DNA of 64,000 nt, from assembly GCA_021186555.1 (NCBI GenBank), contig JAJKFL010000010.1, positions 4,307,085 through 4,371,084 on the forward strand, in the 5' to 3' direction. The notes beneath the pieces are model-generated. The model worked only from the letters and a program-made list of their open reading frames with translations, was not told the origin of the DNA and ran no database searches. A program made the translations under genes and the position numbers. This DNA comes from Reticulitermes speratus (lineage: Eukaryota; Arthropoda; Insecta; Blattodea; Rhinotermitidae). Of this stretch, positions 55,098 through 64,000 are shown one piece after another (within the stretch, counting starts at the first letter, position 1; each line of letters begins with the position of its first letter).

Positions 55098-55163
55098 GGT
55101 CCGCGGGATTCAAAATTGTGAGTTTAGTGGTCCGTGAGGTCCGAATGGTTGGCGACCGCTGGT
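55098..55163. mobile_element. hAT-like element end
   Basis: Plus strand ...GGTTGGCGACCGCTGG reversed is CCAGCGGTCGCCAACC, a common hAT terminus (CAGNGGTCGCCAACC). Two short copies of TTAGTGGTCCGNGRG precede it. Confidence 0.55.
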
Positions 55164-55510
55164 CTAGACCAACAGCACCATCACCACAAACACCACCTAC
55201 ACCACCCTACACCAACACCATAATCTCGACCATTGAGATATCAGTCTCTTATAACTTAGTCACTTTTCACGTTTGTTCTTCGCAGTCCGCCCCAGTTATT
55301 CCGTTAACCACAGGCTACATTCTGTTCCCCAGCATTTTATGGAGCTGAAACGTCGTACGTGCTACAACACTGCCACGGTAATAGTCGCCTTGTTCTTGTG
55401 TTCTATTGGTCAAAAGTACATCATCAAGCAGGATATTGTACTTCCTGTTTCTGTCACAGCAGTTGAGGCTGTAACACCTGCCATGTTACAGAAATGACTT
55501 TGTGGGGAGG
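55164..55510. other. unassigned sequence
   Basis: Short A/C-rich start, otherwise nothing recognised. Confidence 0.5.
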
Positions 55511-55524
55511 CTGCAATTGAAGAG

Positions 55525-56462
55525 ATACCAGACAGAGGTGACCAACCGACGGCACTGTAAGAAGAGATACAGATAAGGTGACAGAGGTTGGAGATACCGA
55601 CAGAGGTGACCAACCGACGGCACTGTAAGAAGAGATACCAGACAGAGGTGACCAACCGACGGCACTGTAAGAAGAGATACCAGACAGAGGTGACCAACCG
55701 ACGGCACTGTAAGAAGAGATACCAGACAGAGGTGACCAACCGACGGCACTGTAAGAAGAGATACCAGACAGAGGTGACCAACCGACGGCACTGTAAGAAG
55801 AGATACCAGACAGAGGTGACCAACCGACGGCACTGTAAGAAGAGATACCAGACAGAGGTGACCAACCGACGGCACTGTAAGAAGAGATACCAGACAGAGG
55901 TGACCAACCGACGGCACTGTAAAAGAGATACCAGACAGAGGTGACCAACCGACGGCACTGTAAGAAAGAGATACCAGACAGAGGTGACCAACCGACGGCA
56001 CTGTAAAAAGAGATACCAGACAGAGGTGACAACCGACGGCACTGTAAAAAGAGATACCAGACAGAGGTGACCAACCGACGGCACTGTAAAAGAGATACCA
56101 GACAGAGGTGCCCACCGACGGCACTGTAAAAAGATACCAGACAGAGGTGACCAACGACGGCACTGTAAAAAGAGATACCAGACAGAGGTGACCAACCGAC
56201 GGCACTGTAAAAAGAGATACCAGACAGAGGTGACCAACCGACGGCACTGTAAAAAGAGATACCAGACAGAGGTGACCAACCGACGGCACTGTAAAAAGAG
56301 ATACCAGACAGAGGTGACCAACCGACGGCACTGTAAAAGAGATACCAGACAGAGGTGACCAACCGACGGCACTGTAAAAAGAGATACCAGACAGAGGTGA
56401 CCAACCGACGGCACTGTAAAAGAGATACCAGACAGAGGTGACCAACCGACGGCACTGTAAAA
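55525..56462 (+). repeat. 42-bp tandem array, about 22 units
   Basis: Unit GAGATACCAGACAGAGGTG, ACCAACCGACGGCACTGTAA, then a short A/G spacer of 2 to 5 bases. The left units end AAGAA and the right units AAAAA or AAAA, a directional change across the array. Frames such as YQTEVTNRRHCKKR are repeat translations. Confidence 0.95.
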
Positions 56463-56855
56463 AGTTGGTTAGTTACTTCACTAAACAGAGATTGTGTGCC
56501 AGTTGTGACCGCAACATTTGACTGTAGAAAGCAGTTTGTTGGAAAATGAAAACTACAATCCAAGAATTCATATTTTATTTTTAATTTTATTGTCAAGTAT
56601 CTCAGCTTTAGTATGTTGTGTGTTAGTGACGTCTGTCTTCTAACGCTGTAGTAAGCTCAATACAGGGACTTAGTGGCTAACTGAGGTTAGAGCAGGCCAC
56701 ATTGGCGGAATTCTAAACGTTTTACTATTATTTTCTTAATTGAGTAATTTGACATTATCTTTTATAAGATAACATTAAGATTATGTTACCTTTGCTGATA
56801 CCAGAACAACTAATTTCGACATTCCAATACCAAAAGTAACAAAACCCAGTACAGT
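56463..56855. other. unassigned sequence
   Basis: Nothing recognised. Confidence 0.5.
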
Positions 56856-56927
56856 CTAATTGAACAATTTATACCAACAAATGCACACAGACATACAATG
56901 TCAATAGTGTCTTTTATTAATAGCTTT

Positions 56928-56972
56928 CCCCAATACGTATTTCGGCGTGTTTACATCGCCATCTTCAGGGGG
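56928..56972 (-). ncRNA. hammerhead-ribozyme-like motif (left arm)
   Basis: Minus strand: CCCC (helix I), CTGAAGA, T, helix II GGCG-loop-CGCC with an inner TGT/ACA pairing, GAA, helix III ATACGTAT, T as cleavage nucleotide, GGGG pairing with CCCC. Position 7 is A in place of U; that core position is the variable one. Predicted cleavage between 56932 and 56931. Confidence 0.7.
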
Positions 56973-57327
56973 TCGTTGAAGTTTTTTTAACATAGACCAA
57001 TATTTATAAAATACATCGTAACAGCCATAGTTATGTATAATAATGTTACAATATTAATCAGTGTCACTATATATAAAATTATACAATGGTAAATATTAAT
57101 AAAATTAATATAAAACAGTATAAAATTATTGGGTTACATAATATAATGTAACTAATAAATTATTGGCAGAGAGGTCTTGCGTTTTGGCGTGTGTGTTGCT
57201 GTACGTTGGTTGTCTGTGTGTGCTGCTGTGCGGGAAATGTCCTTGTCGCACGGTATCTGTGTGATGAGTCTGAGTGACTGATTAACATTGTAACATTATT
57301 ATACATAACTATGGCTGTTACGATGTA

Positions 57328-57900
57328 CAGGGCATACACAAAAGAATGGTGCGGTTTCAAAAGTGAATAAAAAGTTTATTTCTCACCTTACACGGGCACA
57401 AACACCGATCAGCGGCGGCAACTGTCCAAGTTTCTCATTTGGTAATTAAATCCTTCAATGTGTGCACCCTGGGTCACACGACACACATCCACACGGTAAT
57501 CAAACTCATCCCAGACCCGGTGTAGCATGTCCGCTGTAATGGCCTGCAGTGCATGCGTTATCCGATCACGAATTTCATGGATGGACGTGGGCAATGGTGG
57601 TACATAAACGCTGTCTTTAACGAACCCCCAAGATCTGGCGAACGGGGTGGCCAAGGGAGAAGGTTCTTGTCTCCATTTGCAGCAGCACGTCCGATCCAGC
57701 GCTGTGGAAGAACATGATTGAGAAGCACTCGTACATTCCTGTGAAAATGGGGGGGAGTAAGCATGAGAAACGATCTGCTGGTAGCGCATGAGAAACTTGG
57801 ACAGTTGCCGCCGCTGACGGTGTATGTTGTGCCCGTGTAAGGTGAGAAATAAATTGTTTATTCACTTTTGAAACCGCACCATTCTTTTGTATATGCCCTG
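57328..57900 (-). mobile_element. mariner-type element with about 115-bp terminal repeats
   Basis: Ends CAGGGCATACACAAAAGAAT / ATTCTTTTGTATATGCCCTG, TA at both edges (57326-57327 and 57901-57902). Terminal inverted repeats extend to about 57441 and 57787 (sharing GGCGGCAACTGTCCAAG). The interior keeps part of a transposase. Internally deleted and frameshifted. Confidence 0.85.
57409..57770 (-). pseudogene. mariner transposase C-terminal half, frameshifted
   Basis: In one frame: NHVLPQRWIGRAA then LPWPPRSPDL (WPPRSPDL is the signature around the last catalytic acidic residue of mariner transposases). In the next frame: WGFVKDSVYVPPLPTSIHE, IRDRITHALQAITADML, RVWDEFDYRVDVCRVTQGA and HIEG. The first two catalytic Asp regions are absent. 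Confidence 0.82.
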
Positions 57901-57941
57901 TATTTTATAAATATTGGTCTATGTTAAAAAAACTTCAACGA

Positions 57942-57986
57942 CCCCCTGAAGATGGCGATGTAAACACGCCGAAATACTTATTGGGG
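57942..57986 (+). ncRNA. hammerhead-ribozyme-like motif (right arm)
   Basis: Plus strand: CCCC (57942-57945), CTGAAGA (57946-57952), T, helix II GGCG...CGCC, GAA (57971-57973), ATACTTAT, T (57982), GGGG (57983-57986). Helix III has one change relative to the left arm (ATACTTAT for ATACGTAT). Predicted cleavage between 57982 and 57983. Confidence 0.68.
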
Positions 57987-58062
57987 CAAGCTATTAATAA
58001 GAGAAACTATTGACATTATATGTCTGTGTGCATTTGTTGGTATAAATTGTTCAATTAAGCAA

Positions 58063-58645
58063 AAATGCACGGTGAATGCAACGCAAAATCCAATACAGTC
58101 TACTTTACTTTTGTAAGAAGATCGTTAGTATTATTCTGCCCTATAGGCCTATACATTGTGTATCTATAATGCTTCGATAGCATGACAATTTCCTGGACCA
58201 AACGCGTATGTTAACTGACAACTTAAACAGAGGTTGTGCAATGGACACTTGACACTGGAGACGTCGAGTTTGAAGTGACTTTGCGACATCCTGTATAATG
58301 TTTTCCTACCCTAACCACAGTCCGGAGTATAGAATGCCGAAGTCATCACAAAAACAAGCAATAGGTTTAAATAGGCCTGATAGGATGACAAAAGCAGGTC
58401 CACTAATTTATGTGTTTGGTCCACAACTGGATAGTTGGCATTCTCCAGTTTGTTTTTCAAGACTGTCGTGAATCTTGCTCAGAATGTCATCCAAGGTATA
58501 AATCGGCATTCTCAAGTATTCAAAAAGTGTGTTCGGGGGCCTCCCCAGTGTATGAAACACGTGGCGGAACTCTCCAAGCTCATTCCTTTTGTTGAAAAGT
58601 GGTCAGGTCGTGAGACTGCTCTTCGCACCGTCCGCGTGGGTGTAA
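58063..58645. other. unassigned sequence
   Basis: Nothing recognised. Confidence 0.5.
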
Positions 58646-58949
58646 AGGTACAGCGATCCCATTACAGGCCTGGACAGGCCCTTAGGGTTCCAGGAGGTTG
58701 AGGCTGTCAGATTTCTAGACAATCGGCACATGAAGGTGGTAAGGTTGTCAGCCCTACGCACCGGCCGCCTTTAAACCCCAGAAAATATTCCTGGTACTCA
58801 TTTCTGTTAGAGGCTGAGTCGACCCCAGGGCCATAATGCGACCGGAAGGATTACGTCAATAAAGAATTCCAATGACACCATCGGGAATCGAACCCGCGAC
58901 CTTCCGGCTTGTAGTTCAGTGCCTGAACCAACTGCGCCACCGCTTGCCT
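58646..58949 (-). mobile_element. SINE family D, second copy
   Basis: Minus strand: GTGGCGCAGTTGGTTCAGGC head and B box GGGTTCGATTCCCGATGG, as in 4930-5214. The 3' end is GGCCTGTAATGGGATCGC. Confidence 0.82.
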
Positions 58950-59354
58950 AGGAAGTAGCAGGCGACAATGTTTAGACGGTCGATGGTTTCTATATGGCGC
59001 TTAGTGTGTACAATGAAGTCTCTTTTAAAACTGCCCACATTTAGAATTGAGCCTGACTGCTTGACGGCGTTTCGCGACCCACAAGTTGTGAACCATTTTG
59101 CCTTATCATGAGCTTAATATGAAAAGTGACAGTTGTGTCTGGGGTGGAGTGGCGGTTCAGAAGAGGGCACCATTGTCTTCTAATGGACTGATGACTGGGG
59201 CATATACCATGTCTGCCCTCTCTTGGGGATATCCAGTAAGTATGCAGCCCGGGATGTAATTTCATTACATTCAGAACATCAATATCCTATAAAAATTTTT
59301 ATCGAGCGTGCGTAAAAGCGGCTCAAGTCGATGTAACTTTTATTCTAGTGTAAC
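58950..59354. other. unassigned sequence
   Basis: Nothing recognised. Confidence 0.5.
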
Positions 59355-59628
59355 GTGTAGGCCACTTGGAAGACCCAGGCATAGATGGGAGGATAATATA
59401 AAAATGGATTTTTTAGAAGTGGGATGGGGGGGGGGGCATGGACTGGATTGATATGGCTCAGGATAGGGACATGTGGCGGGCTGTTGTGAGTGCGGTAATG
59501 AACCTTCGGGTTTCATAAAACGCGGGGAATTTCTTGACTAGCTGACGAACTGCTAGCTTCTCAAGAACGACTCTGCTCCATGAGTTAATTACATAGTTAC
59601 ATAGTTAGTTAGTTAGTTAGTTAGTTAG
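59355..59628 (+). mobile_element. LINE1 3' end with (GTTA)n tail
   Basis: Starts GGCCACTTGGAAGACCCAGG (RPLGRPR region), continues with GACTGGATTGATATGGCTC and TTTCTTGACTAGCTGACG, and ends in about six GTTA units (59591-59625). Shows that LINE1 terminates in a TTAG-type simple repeat. Confidence 0.82.
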
Positions 59629-60602
59629 TGACATGTAGACGCACGTCACTCGTTTGTGCCGTTTTGCGTTGTTCGTTGCACTTAATATTCTTTCATATCA
59701 GAACTAACCACGCTATCCAATTACGTTGCTCAAAAGGAACGTAGTTCACAACACACGTCTTTAAATACTTACCGCGTCTGTAGATGTCTTAAAAGGCGCC
59801 TTTGAATCTTAATGACTTGAATTCTGTTATATAAATTGCTACTAAACTTTTGTGTTTGGGCCTGTTTGGGGAAATTTAGAGGGTCAATTAAAATTTTACC
59901 TGTAATTGAGGCTATATTAAACCGATTGCAACCCAAATTGCACACATCCGATAAGTTTTAGCTTAGATCTGTAATATCTACTAAATTTAATCGAAATATG
60001 TCCAGTGGTTTGAAAACGGAATCTGTACGGACACGGACAAACAGAGGGACGGACACGACATGCATTCTTTTTGTTGCGCTTTCTACAAATAATGCCGAGT
60101 TTCTTTCTGTTCCCTTTCTTTTTCATTTTCATCGTCATGCATAATATTAAAAAGGTTAAACTTGTTAATATGACGTCACAGCTAAGTGGTGCCGTACCGT
60201 TTCGCTACTGTGGTCACCCATTTGAAGAAAAATTTTCTGCTTTTCTGTTAGTACGGTTAGCTTTAATTTTAAATAAGTCCATTAATGCTGTCAATCGCAT
60301 ATAAGACCAGGTGTGATATTTTGTGGTAAAATATATAGGCCTAGAATATTTTAATGCAGTTAAATCCCCTTTGCGTTCGAAGAGTTTTTCTCCATTTGTT
60401 ATCTTGTTCGTCTACAACAATATAAGCCATACTTTATTATTGAGTTAACGTCTAAAAAGTTTCCAACAATAATGCACTCATTAATTACTTTTAAAAAAAG
60501 GTAATACAAAGCTGGAACAGTTTCTTAATACACTAATACATTATACAATATATACAGTGATGTGAAGTTCGTACCTTTATATATATCATATGCAGACAAA
60601 TG
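59629..60602. other. unassigned, with a motif shared with the TIR family
   Basis: At about 59985-60055 GTCCAGTGGTTTGAAAACGG and GGACACGGACAAACAG recall the right-end motif of the GGCGCGTTCGC elements. No gene seen. Confidence 0.45.
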
Positions 60603-60736
60603 TACACAGTTTTATGTTATTTAACACAATTTGTATTATTAAATGCTGCCCAACATGTTTCTAGCCTATATAAGGCTCATCTTCAGGGGCTCTTTTGTTG
60701 AAATTACAACAGCTATATTATTGGTATATAAAATTC
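60603..60736 (-). mobile_element. Penelope-like terminal repeat, solo
   Basis: Minus-strand hammerhead-like core followed by about 90 bp leading to ACATTTGTCTGCATATG, the position of TGCATTTGTTGGT in the other copies. No partner arm found. A 27-bp array begins on its other side. Confidence 0.5.
60648..60690 (-). ncRNA. hammerhead-ribozyme-like motif
   Basis: Minus strand: GCCC (helix I), CTGAAGA, helix II AGCCT-TATAT-AGGCT closed by a T-A pair with one bulged G, GAA, helix III ACATGT, T as cleavage nucleotide, GGGC pairing with GCCC over 4 bp. Predicted cleavage between 60652 and 60651. Core fully conserved. Confidence 0.66.
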
Positions 60737-60737
60737 T

Positions 60738-61088
60738 TAAAAAGCCGTTAGATGTATTTGGTTTTAAAAAGCCGTTAGATGTATTTGGTTTTAAAAAGCC
60801 GTTAGATGTATTTGGTTTTAAAAAGCCGTTAGATGTATTTGGTTTTAAAAAGCCGTTAGATGTATTTGGTTTTAAAAAGTCGTTAGATGTATTTGGTTTT
60901 AAAAAGCCGTTAGATGTATTTGGTTTTAAAAAGTCGTTAGATGTATTTGGTTTTAAAAAGTCGTTAGATGTGTTTGGTTTTAAAAAGCCGTTAGATGTAT
61001 TTGGTTTTAAAAAGTCGTTAGATGTATTTGGTTTTAAAAAGTCGTTAGATGTATTTGGTTTTAAAAAGCCGTTAGATGTATTTGGTAA
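60738..61088 (+). repeat. 27-bp tandem array, 13 units
   Basis: Unit AAAAAGCCGTTAGATGTATT plus TGGTTTT, with CC/TC alternation (GCCG or GTCG). In-frame KKPLDVFGF repeat only. Starts directly beside the hammerhead-bearing repeat. Confidence 0.95.
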
Positions 61089-61876
61089 AATTCATACCTT
61101 TATTGTTTAATCAAAATACACAGAAATGTAATCCATCTGATTTTTCTCTTTTCTTTCGTTTCTCGCATTAGATTTATGCTAATATTTGATTGTGGCTTGA
61201 CTCATAATTTTCACGTAATTACATTTATATTAGACTGTTTACCCACCATCATAAAGGAACTAACCAGTGATTAAGTTTTTTATCTTCGGTGATATTGCAA
61301 TTTACGTTTTCTTTTTAAATTTAAATGATTAGCCTACGAATTATCGACTCTTCCATGAATAGTCTAGACAGAAAAGAATCGGCAGTACCGGTAATGATAA
61401 ATTCCTCAAATACCGAGATCGTTATCTACTGGCATACCTTTCCATGAAGCGACCCTGGAGATGTTGGCCTCCCACGCAACCTGACTTTACTTTACACCAT
61501 GCGATTCGTGGCGGTATGAAGACGTATCGAGCGCAGTTGTCCCACTGCTTGGTCTATAGGTTTCAGTATACGGGCGTACAGCAGCTGCTGTATTGTTGAA
61601 CGACAAGGCACGCCATATTGCGTCGAATACGTGATTCAGTTGTCTTCGCAGGCTATATAACCCGTGCTTGAGACTTGCTTTTAATCGCTTGGTCATCTTT
61701 TTGGTGCCACACTAGGTTATGGTTGACACAATTTTGTTCAACAAACAATATATCTAGTATCAGTTCCGTGGTCGAAAATTCTTTTTCTCCTCGTTATTTC
61801 ATTGATTGGCACAGCTCAGCGGTGCCATTCGCTTTGCATTTGGAAAGATTACGGCGGGCCTTTAACGGCGACTCAG
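61089..61876. other. unassigned sequence
   Basis: Nothing recognised. Confidence 0.5.
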
Positions 61877-61886
61877 GATTTTGGAT

Positions 61887-62154
61887 GGTAAAGGTAAAGG
61901 TAAAGTTAACCCTAGAACAGGCCATGAAGGCCCAGAGGGGGAGTAGAGGTATAGCTCTACTGTTTCTTTAACCTCGGCGCTAGATGGGGGTGGGTGGTCA
62001 ACGCCACGCCACGGACGCTTTCTCCCCGGGAATGACCCGGTACCCATTATACAGGGGGCTGGGTAGGCCCCAGAGCCGGTATGGACGGGTGCTAAAGATC
62101 TCGCCTCCACCGGGATTCGATTCTCGGACCGTCCAGCTCGTAGCGAGTCGTCAC
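61887..62154 (-). mobile_element. SINE family C with target duplication
   Basis: Tail GGTAAAGGTAAAGGTAAAG (plus, left), body GGTACCCATTATACAGGG, B box GGGATTCGATTCTCGG (plus). GATTTTGGAT at 61877-61886 and 62155-62164 is a perfect 10-bp target duplication. The A box is truncated. Confidence 0.9.
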
Positions 62155-62164
62155 GATTTTGGAT

Positions 62165-62954
62165 ACGAAACGGAAGTGGCTATCACTGACCTACGGCGTC
62201 TGTCAACATGCGTTGTTTTGCATACGTCATTGGACTGAATGTTCATCAGAGTTGTCACAGAATTCTTCATTTGGGACCACTTCTGAGCCAGTTCAATCCA
62301 GACCGTACATTCACATCCAGTTTCGAATTATCCTACACTCTGAGTAACGAGGACTAGACCGCTTATTTGGAATATACAGGACGTACTGTTTTAAGTGTTC
62401 CGTTTCTTTCCTGTGTTTCTTCAGCTCAATGTCGGGGCATTATTTCAGGTCATGAAGTTCTTCTAAATCCTTACTTACTTATATTCCTACTCTCACTTTG
62501 TGATTAACCTCCGGACACATTTGATTATATATATAACATACTTCGTTTAGGATTTTCTTTAAAAAAACGTGCTGTATTAGCGGACAAGGAATTAACAATT
62601 AATTTCGCTCTTTGAAAATTCCCTTCGATAGATGCCATTTTAAAGCTATTTGAATCCTACCTACACCATCTAATCCTGTTCTTCTAACATTCGTTTCCAT
62701 ATAATTACAATGAAACCCGTCTATGTTGGCCACCTTTTGTTTTTTTCAAAGCCGCCCAACAAACACAGATGGCCAACTTGCGGAACACATTTGACACTAT
62801 GAAAACTGAACTGGTCACTATCACGGATGTAAGTGTACAGTTTAGGGTGTAGAGACAAAGTGGTCGCGTTGGAAAGTATGTACATAACCTTGTCAATGAA
62901 TAGGGGCTTAAATAATAAGTTGCCTGTAGAAAATTCCAATGTATTTTCCATAAT
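62165..62954. other. unassigned; possible pogo-like end
   Basis: TACAATGAAACCCGTCTATG near 62706 resembles a pogo/Tigger-type terminus, but no matching inverse end was found. Nothing else recognised. Confidence 0.4.
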
Positions 62955-63170
62955 CAACTCACAACACTCAGTCCAACAAAATGCAATATTTTGTTTCCAG
63001 ACATTTTATATTACAATATCACGTTGAACACTGCAACATGTTTCGATCCTTATAGGATCATCATCAGGAATCACATTAAAGTAACACTTCACAAAACGGA
63101 ACTAGTAGTCCATGTACACAATAAAAGATGTAAAATTTTAACCAGTTAAAATGTAGGAGTTTGTTGTGTA
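62955..63170 (-). mobile_element. Penelope-like terminal repeat, solo
   Basis: Contains GCATTTTGTTGGACTGAG (minus), the counterpart of TGCATTTGTTGGT, and the weak hammerhead-like core at 63030-63070. Lies directly beside the 74-bp array. Confidence 0.5.
63030..63070 (-). ncRNA. hammerhead-ribozyme-like motif, helix I broken
   Basis: Minus strand: CTGATGA, T, helix II GATCCT-ATA-AGGATC (6 bp), GAA, helix III ACATGT, T, GCAG. The upstream strand (GATTC) does not pair well with GCAGTG, so helix I is poor and activity doubtful. Core positions are intact. Confidence 0.5.
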
Positions 63171-63182
63171 ATGGATCCTGTG

Positions 63183-64000
63183 CACAGTGTTTTGGAGACT
63201 GCCTACGTAAGTAAGGAAGGATGAGACCGTGCGGTGATATTGTGATATAAACTGTATACAGTGTTTTGGAGACTGCCTACGTAAGTAAGGAAGGATGAGA
63301 CCGTGTGGTGATATTGTGATATAAACTGTATACAGTGTTTTGGAGACTGCCTACGTAAGTAAGGAAGGATGAGACCGTGCGGTGATATTGTGATATAAAC
63401 TGTATACAGTGTTTTGGAGACTGCCTACATAAGTAAGGAAGGATGAGACCGTGCGGTGATATTGTGATATAAACTGTATACAGTGTTTTGGAGACTGCCT
63501 ACGTAAGTAAGGAAGGATGAGACCGTGCGGTGATATTGTGATATAAACTGTATACAGTGTTTTGGAGACTGCCTACATAAGTAAGGAAGGATGAGACCGT
63601 GCGGTGATATTGTGATATAAACTGTATACAGTGTTTTGGAGACTGCCTACGTAAGTAAGGAAGGATGAGACCGTGCGGTGATATTGTGATATAAACTGTA
63701 TACAGTGTTTTGGAGACTGCCTACGTAAGTAAGGAAGGATGAGACCGTGCGGTGATATTGTGATATAAACTGTATACAGTGTTTTGGAGACTGCCTACGT
63801 AAGTAAGGAAGGATGAGACCGTGCGGTGATATTGTGATATAAACTGTATACAGTGTTTTGGAGACTGCCTACGTAAGTAAGGAAGGATGAGACCGTGCGG
63901 TGATATTGTGATATAAACTGTATACAGTGTTTTGGAGACTGCCTACGTAAGTAAGGAAGGATGAGACCGTGCGGTGATATTGTGATATAAACTGTATACA
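63183..64000 (+). repeat. 74-bp tandem array, at least 11 units, runs off the window
   Basis: CAGTGTTTTGGAGACTGCC starts at 63185, 63259 and 63333 fix the period. The unit continues TACGTAAGTAAGGAAGGATG and GAGACCGTGCGGTGATATTG. The true size is unknown because the window ends inside it. Confidence 0.95.

Larger units (their letters stand above)
56856..58062. mobile_element. Penelope-like inverted-terminal element with hammerhead-like motifs and a nested mariner
   Basis: The left arm (56856 to about 57066) and right arm (about 57282-57327 plus 57901-58062) are inverted copies of about 210 bp sharing GCATTTGTTGGTATAAATTG, the hammerhead-like core and GTAACAGCCATAGTTATG. The loop (57067-57281) is unique. 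The right arm is split by the mariner-type element 57328-57900. No reverse transcriptase is visible. Confidence 0.7.

Noticed and set aside
55410-56596. Minus-strand frames of 319-380 codons
   Set aside because: Translations of the 42-bp array.
59585-59628. Insect telomeric repeat (TTAGG)n
   Set aside because: The unit is GTTA (TTAG), four bases, directly after a LINE1 3' end, so it is a LINE tail.

Overview
This window is eukaryotic, repeat-dominated DNA with no host gene that I can support. The tRNA-headed SINEs, Tc1/mariner, hAT-like and PIF/Harbinger-like derivatives, and RTE/Jockey-type LINE tails point to an arthropod. My best guess is a large-genome insect, perhaps a polyneopteran such as a cockroach or termite, but that rests on general resemblance and not on any diagnostic gene. 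No rRNA, genuine tRNA, CRISPR or bacterial operon structure is present. Nearly every open frame is a passage through a repeat.

Layout. 0-6 kb: SINEs, a pogo-like MITE, a short TIR element with GGCGCGTTCGC ends, and a LINE tail. 6.4-10.2 kb: a 65-bp satellite, then a 39-bp minisatellite grown from the last codons of a LINE. 12.6-16.7 kb: an inverted repeat, a 114-bp tandem array, an internally deleted mariner element and a 148-bp array. 16.7-31 kb: dense SINE, LINE and MITE insertions, many with visible target-site duplications. 31-48 kb: LINE remnants, SINEs, hAT-like MITEs, foldbacks and two inverted-repeat elements carrying hammerhead-ribozyme-like cores. 48.6-56.5 kb: four tandem arrays (23, 27, 27 and 42 bp). 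56.9-64 kb: a large inverted-repeat element with a hammerhead-like motif in each arm and a mariner derivative inserted in one arm, two more hammerhead-like sites next to tandem arrays (27 and 74 bp), and scattered SINEs and LINE tails.

Five tRNA-derived SINE families are visible, called A to E here. All have recognisable B boxes (GGTTCGA-type). B and E share a 3' module, and B occurs with two alternative tails. Two LINE families recur: LINE1, ending in a (TTAG)n-like tail, and LINE2, ending in (TGAA)n. A third RTE-like copy ends in (GAA)n and a fourth fragment is Jockey/I-like.

The most interesting signal is a set of hammerhead-ribozyme-like motifs (CTGATGA or CTGAAGA, helix II, GAAA, short palindromic helix III, cleavage triplet, helix I). 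They lie at 39078-39122, 39253-39297, 56928-56972, 57942-57986 and 60648-60690, with weaker copies at 37219-37262 and 63030-63070. Two complete pairs sit in inverted arms. Such ribozymes are known in Penelope-like retroelements, where they lie in the terminal repeats. No Penelope reverse transcriptase or GIY-YIG domain is visible here, so these would be non-autonomous or solo-terminal copies. All calls come from reading by eye; none has been aligned or folded by software.
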